Below are positions 31,927 through 40,370 of a stretch of 49,692 nt of DNA, piece after piece. The stretch comes from Pseudarthrobacter sp. (GTDB lineage Bacteria > Actinomycetota > Actinomycetes > Actinomycetales > Micrococcaceae): NCBI GenBank assembly GCA_031178005.1, contig JAPSJV010000019.1, forward strand, positions 1 to 49,692. Direction: 5' to 3'. Below the pieces are notes generated by a model, which saw nothing but the letters and a program-made list of their open reading frames with translations, was not told the DNA's origin and did no database searches. Each line of letters starts with the position of its first letter. The first letter of the stretch is position 1. A program made the position numbers and the translations under genes.

Positions 31927-31941
31927 TGAGAACGAGTCTCA
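31927..31941. promoter_or_regulatory. Zur-like box in the aztA/aztB divergent promoter
   Basis: TGAGAACGAGTCTCA has the 7-1-7 symmetry and outer TGA/TCA bases of actinobacterial Zur boxes (TGAAAATGATTTTCA type, recalled). The five outer bases on each side pair perfectly. It lies in the 54-bp gap between two zinc-uptake transcription units. Confidence 0.75.
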
Positions 31942-31962
31942 TTACTGTTTAGATGGTGCGTT

Positions 31963-32826
31963 GTGACCCTCTTCCTCGAACCCTTCACCTCCGGCTTTAT
32001 GCTCAATGCCCTCATTGGCGGCGTCCTTTGCGCCGGAATCTGCGCAGTGGTGGGGACGTGGGTGGTCATCCGCGGTATGGCGTTCCTGGGCGAGGCCATG
32101 GCGCATGGCATGCTGCCCGGCGTCGCAATCGCCACCATGGCCGGCATTCCCGTCGTGTTGGGGGCGGCGGGAAGTGCCATTGTGATGAGCCTCGGCGTCA
32201 GCCTGCTGTCCCGTCGCGGCAAGCTCTCCCACGACACCGGAATCGGCCTGTTCTTCGTTGGCATGCTGGCCGCGGGCGTCATTATCATTTCCCATTCACG
32301 GAGCTTCGCCACCGACGCCACCGCCATTCTCTTCGGCGACATCCTGGCCATCGACGCCCCGGAGCTCCTGATGCTCGCGTGGGCACTGCCCGTCACTTTA
32401 TTGGTCGCAGTCTTGTTCCACCGTTCCTTCGTGGCCTTGGTTTTTGATGCCCGGGTGGCCCAGGTGATGGGCCTGCGGCCCCGCCTCGCCCAGGTGCTCC
32501 TGGTGGGACTGGTGACGCTCGCCGTCGTAAGTTCCTACCAGGCCGTGGGCGCACTCCTGGTGCTGGGCCTCCTGCTGGGCCCGGCGGTCGCCGCCTCCGC
32601 CTGGACCAACCGCATTCCCGCCACCATGGAGCTGGCCGCCGTCTTCGGCGCAGTCTCCGTGCTGGCGGGCCTCCTCATCTCCTGGTACTTCGGTACAGCA
32701 GCGGGAGCCTCAATCGCCCTGACAGCCATCGCTTCGGCGGCGTTCTCCAGCCTGGCCCGTTCCGCCACCCGGCCCCTGCGCCCAACAGATTCCACAACCC
32801 AGAAAGCAGTCCGTGCACACGCCTAA
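31963..32826 (+). CDS. aztB: Zinc ABC transporter permease AztB
   Basis: The 287-residue permease of the ABC-3 (ZnuB) family forms the zinc channel. It has eight or nine hydrophobic helices, starting FMLNALIGGVLCAGICAVVG, and the conserved VVIRGMAFLGEAMAHGMLPG with the His of the family, then FGDILAID and SSYQAVGALLVLGLLLGPAV near the end. The GTG start has no clear ribosome binding site and lies 21 nt after the Zur-like box. The end overlaps aztD by 14 nt, and the C-terminal tail is cytoplasmic and basic. Confidence 0.92.
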   Translation: MTLFLEPFTSGFMLNALIGGVLCAGICAVVGTWVVIRGMAFLGEAMAHGMLPGVAIATMAGIPVVLGAAGSAIVMSLGVSLLSRRGKLSHDTGIGLFFVGMLAAGVIIISHSRSFATDATAILFGDILAIDAPELLMLAWALPVTLLVAVLFHRSFVALVFDARVAQVMGLRPRLAQVLLVGLVTLAVVSSYQAVGALLVLGLLLGPAVAASAWTNRIPATMELAAVFGAVSVLAGLLISWYFGTAAGASIALTAIASAAFSSLARSATRPLRPTDSTTQKAVRAHA

Positions 32827-34099
32827 AGCCCTTAGTCTTTCCGCTGCCCTGCTGGCCCTGACCCTCGCCGCGTGTTCCGCGCCGGCCGGGTCAGGTTCCG
32901 CAGGCCCCGAACCCTCAAGTACCCAAACGTCCGACGGCGGCACCATCGGAGATGGGCACGGCACCATCGCGGGGGCAGCCGAAGTCGCCGAACCGCAGTT
33001 GAACCTGCTCACCCTTGACCCCGAGGGCGCAGCCAGCATGCTGGACCTGGCCGACGAGTCCGTTAAGGAAGCCGGCGCACTGCCCGATGCGGACGCCTTC
33101 AGCACCGACGGCCGGTACATCTTCGCGTCCGACGCCGGTTCGGGCGCCGTCACCATCCTGGACAGCGGTACCTGGACGTGGGACCACGAGGACCACTTCC
33201 ATTACTACCGTTCAACCCCGCGGCTGGTGGGAAGCGTCGAGGGCAAGGGCGCGGCCGTGATCGCCCCCGGCTCGGCCAAGACCGGCGTGTTCTTCCCCGA
33301 AACCGGCGAAGGCCTGCTGCTGGACAACGACGCCCTGGCCAAGGGCGAAATCCGCCGTGCCACGGAGCTGGCTGGCGAGCCGCACCAGGGCATGGTGGTT
33401 TCCTTGGGCGAATTCGCATTGGCAACCACTCCAGGAGCCGGGACCACAGGGGCCGCCGGAACGGTCCGCGTCCACGCAGCGGACGGGACTGCGGTTTCCG
33501 GGGCCGAGGCACCCTGCGCGGAAGCCCGTGGAACGATCACGACATCGGTAGGTGCCGTTTTCGGCTGTGCTGACGGTGCGCTGCTGGCGACGCTAAAGGA
33601 CGGAGCCGTCGCCTTTGAGCACATTCCCTACCCTGCTGACGTTGCCGCCGCGGCCGGTCCCGACTCAAAGGCAACCCAGTTCCGTGCCCGGGAAGGCCGG
33701 CCCAGCGTCGCTGCAGTGGCCGGGACCCAGGGAGCCTGGCTCCTGGACACCCGCAAACGGACCTGGCAGTTGCTGAAGACCGATGCGCCTCTGCTTCAGG
33801 TGTCTGCCGTGGACGACAAAGACGGCCATGTGGTGGCACTCTCCGACGACGGCCGGGTCCTGGTGCTGTCCGGCGAAACCGGCGCCACCCTGTCCGCCAG
33901 CGAACCGCTGCTCCCGCAAACCCTCGCCGATCCCGGCCTGCTTGCCGGCGTTGAACTGGTGGCCGATCAGCAACGGGCCTACCTCAATGCCCCCGCCGAA
34001 CGGAAGCTGTACGAGATTGACTTTGCCGACGCCGGCCGGCTGGCCCGGACGTTCGACACACCGGCCGTTCCCGCATACCTCGCAGTGACAGGACGGTAG
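32813..34099 (+). CDS. aztD: AztD-like zinc chaperone lipoprotein, paralog 1
   Basis: This 428-residue protein has a lipobox signal peptide (LTLAACS) and a predicted beta-propeller, with blade strands such as GRYIFASDAGSGAVTILDSG and GQ-like repeats throughout. AztD proteins hold zinc outside the membrane and hand it to AztC (known from Paracoccus). Here the motif DHEDHFHYYR (33182-33211) is present, but where the second paralog has GHVVRHGG this one reads AAVIAPGSAKTG, and its CAEARGT replaces CPSVHGEG. The GTG start overlaps aztB and is preceded by AGAAAG. The symbol is given for the family; which of the two copies is the true AztD cannot be decided here. Confidence 0.8.
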   Translation: MHTPKALSLSAALLALTLAACSAPAGSGSAGPEPSSTQTSDGGTIGDGHGTIAGAAEVAEPQLNLLTLDPEGAASMLDLADESVKEAGALPDADAFSTDGRYIFASDAGSGAVTILDSGTWTWDHEDHFHYYRSTPRLVGSVEGKGAAVIAPGSAKTGVFFPETGEGLLLDNDALAKGEIRRATELAGEPHQGMVVSLGEFALATTPGAGTTGAAGTVRVHAADGTAVSGAEAPCAEARGTITTSVGAVFGCADGALLATLKDGAVAFEHIPYPADVAAAAGPDSKATQFRAREGRPSVAAVAGTQGAWLLDTRKRTWQLLKTDAPLLQVSAVDDKDGHVVALSDDGRVLVLSGETGATLSASEPLLPQTLADPGLLAGVELVADQQRAYLNAPAERKLYEIDFADAGRLARTFDTPAVPAYLAVTGR

Positions 34100-34104
34100 C
34101 GGCC

Positions 34105-35061
34105 GTGCAGCATATTTCTCCTACCCGGCCCTGGAGCCGCCGGAAGCCGGTCGCCTTGGTGCGTGCCGCGGTCGGACTCCTGCTGCTGGCGCTCACAGCT
34201 TCCGGCTGCACACCCCAGGAAACCGGCCGCCCCGTGATTGTGGTGACCACCAACATCCTGGGCGACGTAGTCCGGAACGTCGTGGGCGAACAGGCCGAGG
34301 TGGTGACCCTGATGCAGCCCAACGCTGATCCGCACTCCTTCGAAATCTCCGCCCAGCAGGCAGCGACAATGCGCTCTGCCGAGCTGATCGTCACCAACGG
34401 GCTGGGCCTGGAGGAAGGGCTCCAGCAGCACGTTGAGGGCGCGGAAGCTGACAACGTGCCGATCTTTGTGGCGGGCGATGCCATCCAGGCGCAGGACTAC
34501 AGCGAGGACAACGGCGGCGGGAGCGCCGCCGATCCGCACTTCTGGACGGACCCGCGGCTCATGGTGGACGTGGTTGACGCCTTGCAGGAAAGGGTGGCCG
34601 GCATTGACGGCATGGACCCCGCTGCACTCACCACCACCGCCGATGCCTACCGCAGCGAGCTCACCGGGCTCGACGCCTACATGTCCTCAGCCTTCGCCGC
34701 CATTCCGGAGGAGCGTCGGAACCTGGTGACCAACCACCACGTGTTCGGCTACCTCGCCAGCCGCTTCGACTTCCGGATCATCGGGGCCGTCATCCCGGGC
34801 GGAAGCACGCTGGCCTCCCCTAGCGCGTCGGACCTGCGGGACCTGGTCAGTGCCATCGAGGAAGCCAAGGTCTCCACCATTTTCGCGGAAGCGTCGCAGC
34901 CTGACCGGCTGGTCAAGGCCCTGGCGGACGGCGCAAACCTGGACGTCGCCGTCGTCGAACTTTTTACCGAATCACTCACAGCCCCCGGTGAGGGCGCCGA
35001 TTCGTACCTCACCATGATGCGCACCAATACCGAACGCATCGCCACCGGCCTCTCGCCATGA
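34105..35061 (+). CDS. aztC: Zinc-binding substrate protein AztC
   Basis: The 318-residue lipoprotein (lipobox TASGC) is a cluster A-I metal-binding protein. Zinc ligands are visible: His in NADPHSFEIS, His in ADPHFWTDP and His in NHHVFGYLA, plus an acidic residue late in the chain (FAEASQPDRL region). The His-rich loop of ZnuA is missing and replaced by a short Asp/Gly loop (YSEDNGGGSAADP), as in AztC, which takes zinc from AztD instead. The start is GTG five nt after the aztD stop. The end touches the next reading frame (ATGA). Confidence 0.9.
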   Translation: MQHISPTRPWSRRKPVALVRAAVGLLLLALTASGCTPQETGRPVIVVTTNILGDVVRNVVGEQAEVVTLMQPNADPHSFEISAQQAATMRSAELIVTNGLGLEEGLQQHVEGAEADNVPIFVAGDAIQAQDYSEDNGGGSAADPHFWTDPRLMVDVVDALQERVAGIDGMDPAALTTTADAYRSELTGLDAYMSSAFAAIPEERRNLVTNHHVFGYLASRFDFRIIGAVIPGGSTLASPSASDLRDLVSAIEEAKVSTIFAEASQPDRLVKALADGANLDVAVVELFTESLTAPGEGADSYLTMMRTNTERIATGLSP

Positions 35062-35084
35062 GCGGCCACAACCAGAAGGAAACA

Positions 35085-36305
35085 ATGAATAGCGTTTCAT
35101 CACTCCCGTTCCATTCCCGGCTCCGGTCCCGGAGCCTGGGACTCGCAGTCACCGTAACGGCCTCCGCACTTCTCCTGTCAGCCTGCGGATCCACCCCCGG
35201 AACCGCTCCCGACACCTCCGACGCCGCCACCACGCCGGCCGCTGCGGGCACCCGCGTGGCACTCACCTATGACGGCGGCATCGCAGTACTCGACGGCGAA
35301 TCCCTGGCCCTGACCGGCGACCTCCCCCTTGAAGGCTTCAACCGCCTCAATCCGGCCGGCGACGGCCAGCACGCCATGGTCACCACCACCGAGGGCTTCC
35401 AGGTCCTGGACACGGCCACCCCGAAGCTGACGGACCTGGTCTTCAAGGCGGACAAGGCCGGCCATGTGGTGCGGCACGGCGGCAAGACCATCCTTTACGC
35501 CGACGGCACGTCCGACACCACGATCTTCGAATCCGCCGACCTGCTGAAAGGCGGTACTTCACTGCCCAAGACCGAGGTCCTCCCCGGCGACGAAGCCCAC
35601 CACGGCGTCTCGATCGTGCTGGAGGACAACACGCTGCTCACCACAGTGGGCAACTCCCAAAGCCGTTCCGGCATCCGGGTGCTCGATGCCGACCGCAAGG
35701 AAATCACCCGGAATGACGAATGCCCGTCAGTCCACGGCGAAGGCACCGCGGCCAACGAGGTAGTGCTGTTCGGCTGCAGCAACGGCGTGCTGGTCTACGA
35801 CGCCGGCACCATCACCAAGATCACCGCGCCGGACGAGTACGGCCGCATGGGCAACGCTTATGTCACCGAGGACAGCACCCTCGCCGTCGGGGACTACAAC
35901 TCCAACCCCGACTCGGAAGGTTCGCTCCTCCACGAGCTGGCCCTCATCGACACCAAAACCAAAACCATGAAGGTCATCGAACTGCCCGACGGCATCGAGT
36001 ACACCTGGCGCGATGTTGCCCGCGGCCCGGCCGGCGAGATCCTGCTGCTGGGCACAGATGGCTCCCTGCACACCCTCGACGCGGCAACCGGCGACATCAC
36101 CGGCTCCGTACCCGTGATCGGCGCCTGGGAAGGACCTGCCGAGTGGCAGGAGCCGCACCCGGCACTGAGCGTGCTTGACGGCACCGCATACATTACCGAG
36201 CCCGCCAAGAAGGTTCTCCACGCCGTTGACCTGGCCACAGGGAAGGTCACCACCTCCAAGGAACTGCCCGGAGTTCCCAACGAGATCACCGTCGTCGAAG
36301 GCTGA
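35085..36305 (+). CDS. AztD-like zinc chaperone lipoprotein, paralog 2
   Basis: A second 406-residue AztD-like propeller lipoprotein (lipobox LLSACG). It contains GHVVRHGGKTILYADGTSD, EAHHGVSI and CPSVHGEGTA ... VVLFGCSNG, motifs that paralog 1 has lost or altered, yet it lacks the HFHY motif (FQVLDTATPKL stands there). The shared frame CxxxxxGxx...FGCxxG and the general spacing show the two are homologs. The ATG used here has AGAAGG five nt upstream; a start nine codons earlier overlaps the aztC stop and could couple translation. As the last gene of the azt operon it should be Zur-controlled. Confidence 0.85.
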   Translation: MNSVSSLPFHSRLRSRSLGLAVTVTASALLLSACGSTPGTAPDTSDAATTPAAAGTRVALTYDGGIAVLDGESLALTGDLPLEGFNRLNPAGDGQHAMVTTTEGFQVLDTATPKLTDLVFKADKAGHVVRHGGKTILYADGTSDTTIFESADLLKGGTSLPKTEVLPGDEAHHGVSIVLEDNTLLTTVGNSQSRSGIRVLDADRKEITRNDECPSVHGEGTAANEVVLFGCSNGVLVYDAGTITKITAPDEYGRMGNAYVTEDSTLAVGDYNSNPDSEGSLLHELALIDTKTKTMKVIELPDGIEYTWRDVARGPAGEILLLGTDGSLHTLDAATGDITGSVPVIGAWEGPAEWQEPHPALSVLDGTAYITEPAKKVLHAVDLATGKVTTSKELPGVPNEITVVEG

Positions 36306-36352
36306 CCTTGGGCTGATACCCGACTGGCCCTCCCACGGCAAACAGACTCGTT

Positions 36353-36382
36353 TTGCACTGCCTGCCCCCTTCTGCGTATTCT
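36353..36382 (+). promoter_or_regulatory. Promoter of tRNA-Ser(GCT)
   Basis: TTGCAC (36353-36358), an 18-nt spacer and TATTCT (36377-36382) lie just upstream of the tRNA, predicting a start about 15 nt before it. Confidence 0.6.
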
Positions 36383-36404
36383 TGGTGGGCTAGGAATAGC
36401 AATT

Positions 36405-36492
36405 GGAGACGTGCCAGAGCGGCCGAATGGGCTTCACTGCTAATGAAGTGTGGGGCAAAACTCCACCGGGGGTTCAAATCCCCCCGTCTCCG
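36405..36492 (+). tRNA. tRNA-Ser (anticodon GCT)
   Basis: An 88-nt class II tRNA: acceptor GGAGACG/CGTCTCC, anticodon loop CTGCTAA (GCT) between CTTCA and TGAAG, a long variable arm (GTGGGGCAAAACTCCAC), and T loop GTTCAAATC closed by GGGGG/CCCCC. The discriminator is G. Confidence 0.97.
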
Positions 36493-36497
36493 CCAAC

Positions 36498-36528
36498 GAA
36501 CACCCCCGGTCACTGACCGGGGGTGTTC
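36498..36528 (+). terminator. Hairpin after tRNA-Ser(GCT)
   Basis: GAACACCCCCGGTCA pairs perfectly with TGACCGGGGGTGTTC around one C. A weak T-rich stretch (TGGTTTCT) follows. Confidence 0.8.
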
Positions 36529-36567
36529 TGGTTTCTGCGGGCTTTGACCCACGAGCGGCCCTGGACC

Positions 36568-36599
36568 GCAAAAACGTCGCTGGGCAGCGACGCTTTTGC
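36568..36599 (-). terminator. Terminator of recQ
   Basis: On the minus strand GCAAAAGCGTCGCT pairs with AGCGACGTTTTTGC around GCCC, with TTTTT in the descending arm. A second GC-rich hairpin (GGCCGCC/GGCGGCC) lies between it and the recQ stop. Confidence 0.8.
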
Positions 36600-36625
36600 A
36601 GGGCCGGGCCGCCTGTGCGGGCGGC

Positions 36626-38839
36626 CTACCCGGCCTGCGCGAGCACCAGCGGCAGCACGGCACCGGCACCTGCCTGCCTCAAAGCCCGCCCGGCAACAGT
36701 GAGGGACCAGCGGCTGTCCACGAGGTCGTCAATGAGCAGGACCGTTGAGCCCTGCGCTGAGGCGAGGCCCGCGGCGACGTCCGGCCGCACGACAAGCCGG
36801 TCCCAGACCCCGGCCAGCCGGTACGCGCTGTTGCCGCCCCGGCCTCCAGTAGGCCCGCCATGGGCCGGCTCCAGCTGGCCTGCGTAAGGAATCCGGCCGA
36901 TCTCCGAGATGCCCCGGGCCAGCGACTCCACCAACTGCAACTTGCTCCTGGAGGGCATGCTGACAATTGCAGCAGGGCGTCCGACTCCGCTCCAGCCGGG
37001 GTTCCGGGAGTCTCCCCCACCCCATTCGCGCAGGACCTGGACGCAGGCCTGCAGCATGGCAGGATCGATTGGACGGTCCGGGGCGCCCGCAGCGAAGAGC
37101 TCCCGCAGGGCTCCACCCCAGCCCAGGTCCGTCAGCCTGGCAAGGTACCGACCCTCGGCCAACTGCTCTTCCGGCTTGATCTTGCCCTTGACCGGCACGC
37201 CCAGCCGGTCCATGCCGCTGGGCCACTGGAGGCGCGGCTCCAGCGCACCCCCGGCCTGCCGTAGCTTCTCTCCCGCAGCCTCGCTGGCGTGTTCGGCAAT
37301 GTCGCTGGAGAACCAGGTCCCGGCGCAGTTGTCGCATTTACCGCACGGGTGCGCCGTTTCGTCGTCCAGGACGGAGGTGATGTACTCCATCCGGCACCCG
37401 GCAGTGTCCTGGTAGATGACCATGGAATCCTGTTCGTCCACCCTGGCCTCGGCGATCCGGCGGTACCGCTCGGCGTCGTAAATCCAGGGCTGGCCCGTAG
37501 ACCGCCAGCCGCCGCCCACCCGCTCAACGGCGCCGTCCACGGAAAGCACCTTGAGCAACAGTTCCAGCGGAGTACGGCGCAGGTCCACCCGGGCTTCGAG
37601 CGCCACGGTGGATACCGCGCCGCCGGCTTCAGCCAGCGCACCGAGCACGGCGTTGGCCTTCTCCTCGGACGGCATGGACGCCGTCGCGAAGTACTGCCAG
37701 ATATCGCGGTCCTCGGAGCCGGGAAGCAGCAGCACATCGGCATTGGCGGCCCCACGCCCGGCACGGCCCACTTGCTGGTAATAGGCCACCGGCGACGAAG
37801 GCGCACCCAGGTGGACCACAAATCCCAGGTCCGGTTTGTCGAAGCCCATGCCCAGCGCAGACGTGGCCACCAGGGCCTTGACCTGATTGTCCTTCAGCAG
37901 TTGCTCGGCGCGTTCCCGGTCAGCGGGATCGGTGCGCCCGGTGTAGGAAAGGACCTTGTGCCCGGCGTCTGCCAGCAGCCTTGCGGTGTCCTCGGCGGCA
38001 GAAACCGTCAAGGTGTAGATGATGCCGCTGCCCGGAAGATCACCCAGGTGGGTCAGCAGCCAGCCCAGGCGCTGCCGGGAATCCGGCAACGCCAGCACGC
38101 CCAGCCGCAAGGAGTCACGGCCCAAAGCTCCGCGGATGGTCAGCACGTCGGCGCCGAGCTGCTCCTCGATGTCATGGACCACGCGTGAATTGGCGGTTGC
38201 CGTGGTGGCCAGGACCGGAACGGTGCCCGGCAGCCCGGCGATGAGGTCCGAGATGCGCCGGTAGTCCGGGCGGAAGTCGTGCCCCCAGTCGGAAATGCAG
38301 TGGGCCTCGTCAATCACCAAGAGGCCCGTGCGCCTGATGAGTTCCGGCAGCTGGTTCTCGCGGAAGGAAGGATTGGTGAGCCGCTCCGGCGAGACCAGCA
38401 GCACATCCACCTGGTCGTCTGCCAGCTGCTGTCGCACGGTATCCCATTCCAACTGGTTGGCGGAGTTGATGGCGACGGCCCGCACACCCGCGCGGGCGGC
38501 GGCGGCAACCTGGTCCCGCATCAATGCCAGCAGAGGCGAAACAATCAGCGTGGGCCCGGCGCCGCGACGCCGCAACAGCAGCGACGCAACAAAATACACA
38601 GCCGATTTACCCCAACCGGTGCGCTGCACCACCAAAGCCCGCCGGCCGCCGTCGACCAGTGCCTCGATGGCCTCATACTGACCGTCATGGAAATCCGCGG
38701 ACGGGTGCCCCACCAGCTCGCGCAGGACAGCCAACGCCTGCTCCCGGGTTCCGCTGCCATCCTGCACAGCGACGGCAGCTGGTCCCGAAGGCTGGTTGGC
38801 GGAGGGTTCCTGCGGCAAAGTGTTCTGGTTATCGGCCAT
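36626..38839 (-). CDS. RecQ-family DNA helicase fused to a phosphoribosyltransferase-like domain
   Basis: The 737-residue protein unwinds DNA with ATP. Helicase core: Walker A RTGWGKSAVYF (altered from TGGGKS), DEAH box VIDEAHCISDWGHDFRP, motif TTATAN, and the C-terminal motifs SALGMGFDKPDLGFVVH and QQVGRAGR. The RecQ zinc site is complete (CRMEY ... HPCGKCDNC). After it, instead of an HRDC domain, comes a linker with VGRPAAIVSMPSRSKLQLVE and a C-terminal phosphoribosyltransferase-like unit with VLLIDDLVDSRWS (about 700-712), where the acidic pair is kept but the TGGT loop reads SRWS. The start is set by GATACT six nt before the ATG. It is divergent from the phosphomannomutase gene. Confidence 0.9.
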   Translation of the reverse strand: MADNQNTLPQEPSANQPSGPAAVAVQDGSGTREQALAVLRELVGHPSADFHDGQYEAIEALVDGGRRALVVQRTGWGKSAVYFVASLLLRRRGAGPTLIVSPLLALMRDQVAAAARAGVRAVAINSANQLEWDTVRQQLADDQVDVLLVSPERLTNPSFRENQLPELIRRTGLLVIDEAHCISDWGHDFRPDYRRISDLIAGLPGTVPVLATTATANSRVVHDIEEQLGADVLTIRGALGRDSLRLGVLALPDSRQRLGWLLTHLGDLPGSGIIYTLTVSAAEDTARLLADAGHKVLSYTGRTDPADRERAEQLLKDNQVKALVATSALGMGFDKPDLGFVVHLGAPSSPVAYYQQVGRAGRGAANADVLLLPGSEDRDIWQYFATASMPSEEKANAVLGALAEAGGAVSTVALEARVDLRRTPLELLLKVLSVDGAVERVGGGWRSTGQPWIYDAERYRRIAEARVDEQDSMVIYQDTAGCRMEYITSVLDDETAHPCGKCDNCAGTWFSSDIAEHASEAAGEKLRQAGGALEPRLQWPSGMDRLGVPVKGKIKPEEQLAEGRYLARLTDLGWGGALRELFAAGAPDRPIDPAMLQACVQVLREWGGGDSRNPGWSGVGRPAAIVSMPSRSKLQLVESLARGISEIGRIPYAGQLEPAHGGPTGGRGGNSAYRLAGVWDRLVVRPDVAAGLASAQGSTVLLIDDLVDSRWSLTVAGRALRQAGAGAVLPLVLAQAG

Positions 38840-38845
38840 TGATTC

Positions 38846-38851
38846 AGTATC
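38846..38851 (-). promoter_or_regulatory. -10-like GATACT upstream of recQ
   Basis: GATACT on the minus strand, one base off TATACT, is followed by GAATCA and the recQ ATG, implying a leaderless mRNA. It is weaker evidence than the TANNNT cases. Confidence 0.4.
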
Positions 38852-38933
38852 CCAGCCACCCCTGACACGCACACCCGTTCAACTGCGCTATGTGGATAAA
38901 GACACATGGATATTTGACGCCTCACTGCCACCG

Positions 38934-38939
38934 TAAGAT
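38934..38939 (+). promoter_or_regulatory. -10 box TAAGAT of the phosphomannomutase gene
   Basis: TAAGAT is followed by AGGAGCC (seven nt) and GTG. A TTGACG lies 14 nt upstream, a short spacer. The seven nt contain AGGAG, but they are too close to act as a normal ribosome binding site. Confidence 0.55.
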
Positions 38940-38946
38940 AGGAGCC

Positions 38947-40368
38947 GTGACTAGCGACCAGACCAAAACTTTTGATCTTTCGGCTTCCTTTAAGGCCTAC
39001 GACGTCCGCGGAATTGTGGGCGAATCCATCACCGCGGAAATCGTCGAGGCAGTAGGCGCCGCATTCGTGGACATCCTGCAGCTCGAAGGGCAGACGGTCC
39101 TGGTGGGCGGCGACATGCGCCCCTCTTCTCCCGAGTTCAGCAAGGCGTTCGCCAACGGCGCTGCCACCCGCGGAGCCAACGTGCAGTTGCTGGGCCTGAT
39201 CTCTACTGACGAGCTCTACTTCGCCTGCGGTTCGCTCAACGCCGCCGGCGCCACGTTCACCGCAAGCCACAACCCCGCCGGCTACAACGGCATCAAAATG
39301 TCGAAGGCCGGCGCCGTGCCCATCTCTTCGGAGACCGGCCTCAAGGAGGTCCAGGCACTCGCCGAGGAATACCTGAACACCGGCACCATCCCGGAGGCTC
39401 AGACACGTGGCCAGATCGGCGTCCAGGACGTCCTGAAGGACTACGCCGAGTATCTCCGCACCCTGGTGGACCTCTCCGGCTCACGTCCGCTGAAGATCGT
39501 CGTCGACGCCGGAAACGGCATGGCAGGCCTCACCACTCCCGCAGTCCTGGGCGACGCCCTGCTCCCCCAGCTGCCGTTCCAGATCGTCCCGCTCTACTTT
39601 GAACTGGACGGATCCTTCCCGAACCACCCGGCCAACCCGCTCGAGCCGGAGAACCTCCGCGACCTGCAGGCCGCCGTCGTCGAGCACGGCGCGGACATCG
39701 GCCTCGCGTTCGACGGCGACGCCGACCGCTGCTTTGTGATCGATGAGAACGGGAACCCGGTGTCGCCGTCGGCCATCACCGGCATGGTGGCGCGCCGCGA
39801 AATCGCCCGCGCCAAGGCCCAGGGTGAGGAAACACCCGCCATCATCCACAATCTCCTCACGTCCCGCGCGGTGTCAGAACTGGTGGAGCACGACGGCGGC
39901 CGGGCAGTCCGCACGCGCGTCGGCCACTCCTTCATCAAGGCAGTCATGGCTGAGGAAGGTGCCGTGTTCGGCGGCGAGCACTCCGCGCACTTCTACTTCC
40001 GCGACTTCTGGAACGCGGACACCGGCATGCTCGCGGCCATGCACGTACTGGCAGCGCTGGGCGAGCAGGACGGCCCGCTGTCCGAGCTGGGACGCGAATA
40101 CGAGCCCTACGTTTCATCAGGCGAGATCAACTCGGAAATCGAGGACAAGGCAGCCGCCGTGGAGCGCGTCCGCCAGGATTTCGCTTCCGAGGACCTCACC
40201 ATCGACACCATGGACGGCAGCACCTTCACCGCCAACGACGGCAGCTACTGGTTCAACCTCCGCCCGTCCAACACGGAGCCGTTCCTGCGGCTGAACGCTG
40301 AAGCCGTGGACCTCGCCACCATGGAACGCGTCCGCAACCGCGTCCTGTCGCTGGTCCGGGGGCAGTAG
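38947..40368 (+). CDS. manB: Phosphomannomutase/phosphoglucomutase
   Basis: The 473-residue cytoplasmic enzyme interconverts hexose 6- and 1-phosphates, supplying GDP-mannose and other sugar nucleotides. The catalytic phosphoserine loop is TFTASHNPAGYNGIKMSK, the Mg site FDGDADRCFVID, the sugar-binding loop GGEHSAHFYFRD and the phosphate-binding loop RPSNTEPFLRLN; all are intact. It opens with FKAYDVRGIVGESITAEIVE. I choose GTG (MTSDQTKTFDLSASFKAYDV) because TAAGAT lies seven nt upstream; the 19-codon longer frame would include the promoter. It appears co-transcribed with the next gene, two nt away. The symbol is the common name for the family. Confidence 0.93.
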   Translation: MTSDQTKTFDLSASFKAYDVRGIVGESITAEIVEAVGAAFVDILQLEGQTVLVGGDMRPSSPEFSKAFANGAATRGANVQLLGLISTDELYFACGSLNAAGATFTASHNPAGYNGIKMSKAGAVPISSETGLKEVQALAEEYLNTGTIPEAQTRGQIGVQDVLKDYAEYLRTLVDLSGSRPLKIVVDAGNGMAGLTTPAVLGDALLPQLPFQIVPLYFELDGSFPNHPANPLEPENLRDLQAAVVEHGADIGLAFDGDADRCFVIDENGNPVSPSAITGMVARREIARAKAQGEETPAIIHNLLTSRAVSELVEHDGGRAVRTRVGHSFIKAVMAEEGAVFGGEHSAHFYFRDFWNADTGMLAAMHVLAALGEQDGPLSELGREYEPYVSSGEINSEIEDKAAAVERVRQDFASEDLTIDTMDGSTFTANDGSYWFNLRPSNTEPFLRLNAEAVDLATMERVRNRVLSLVRGQ

Positions 40369-40370
40369 CC

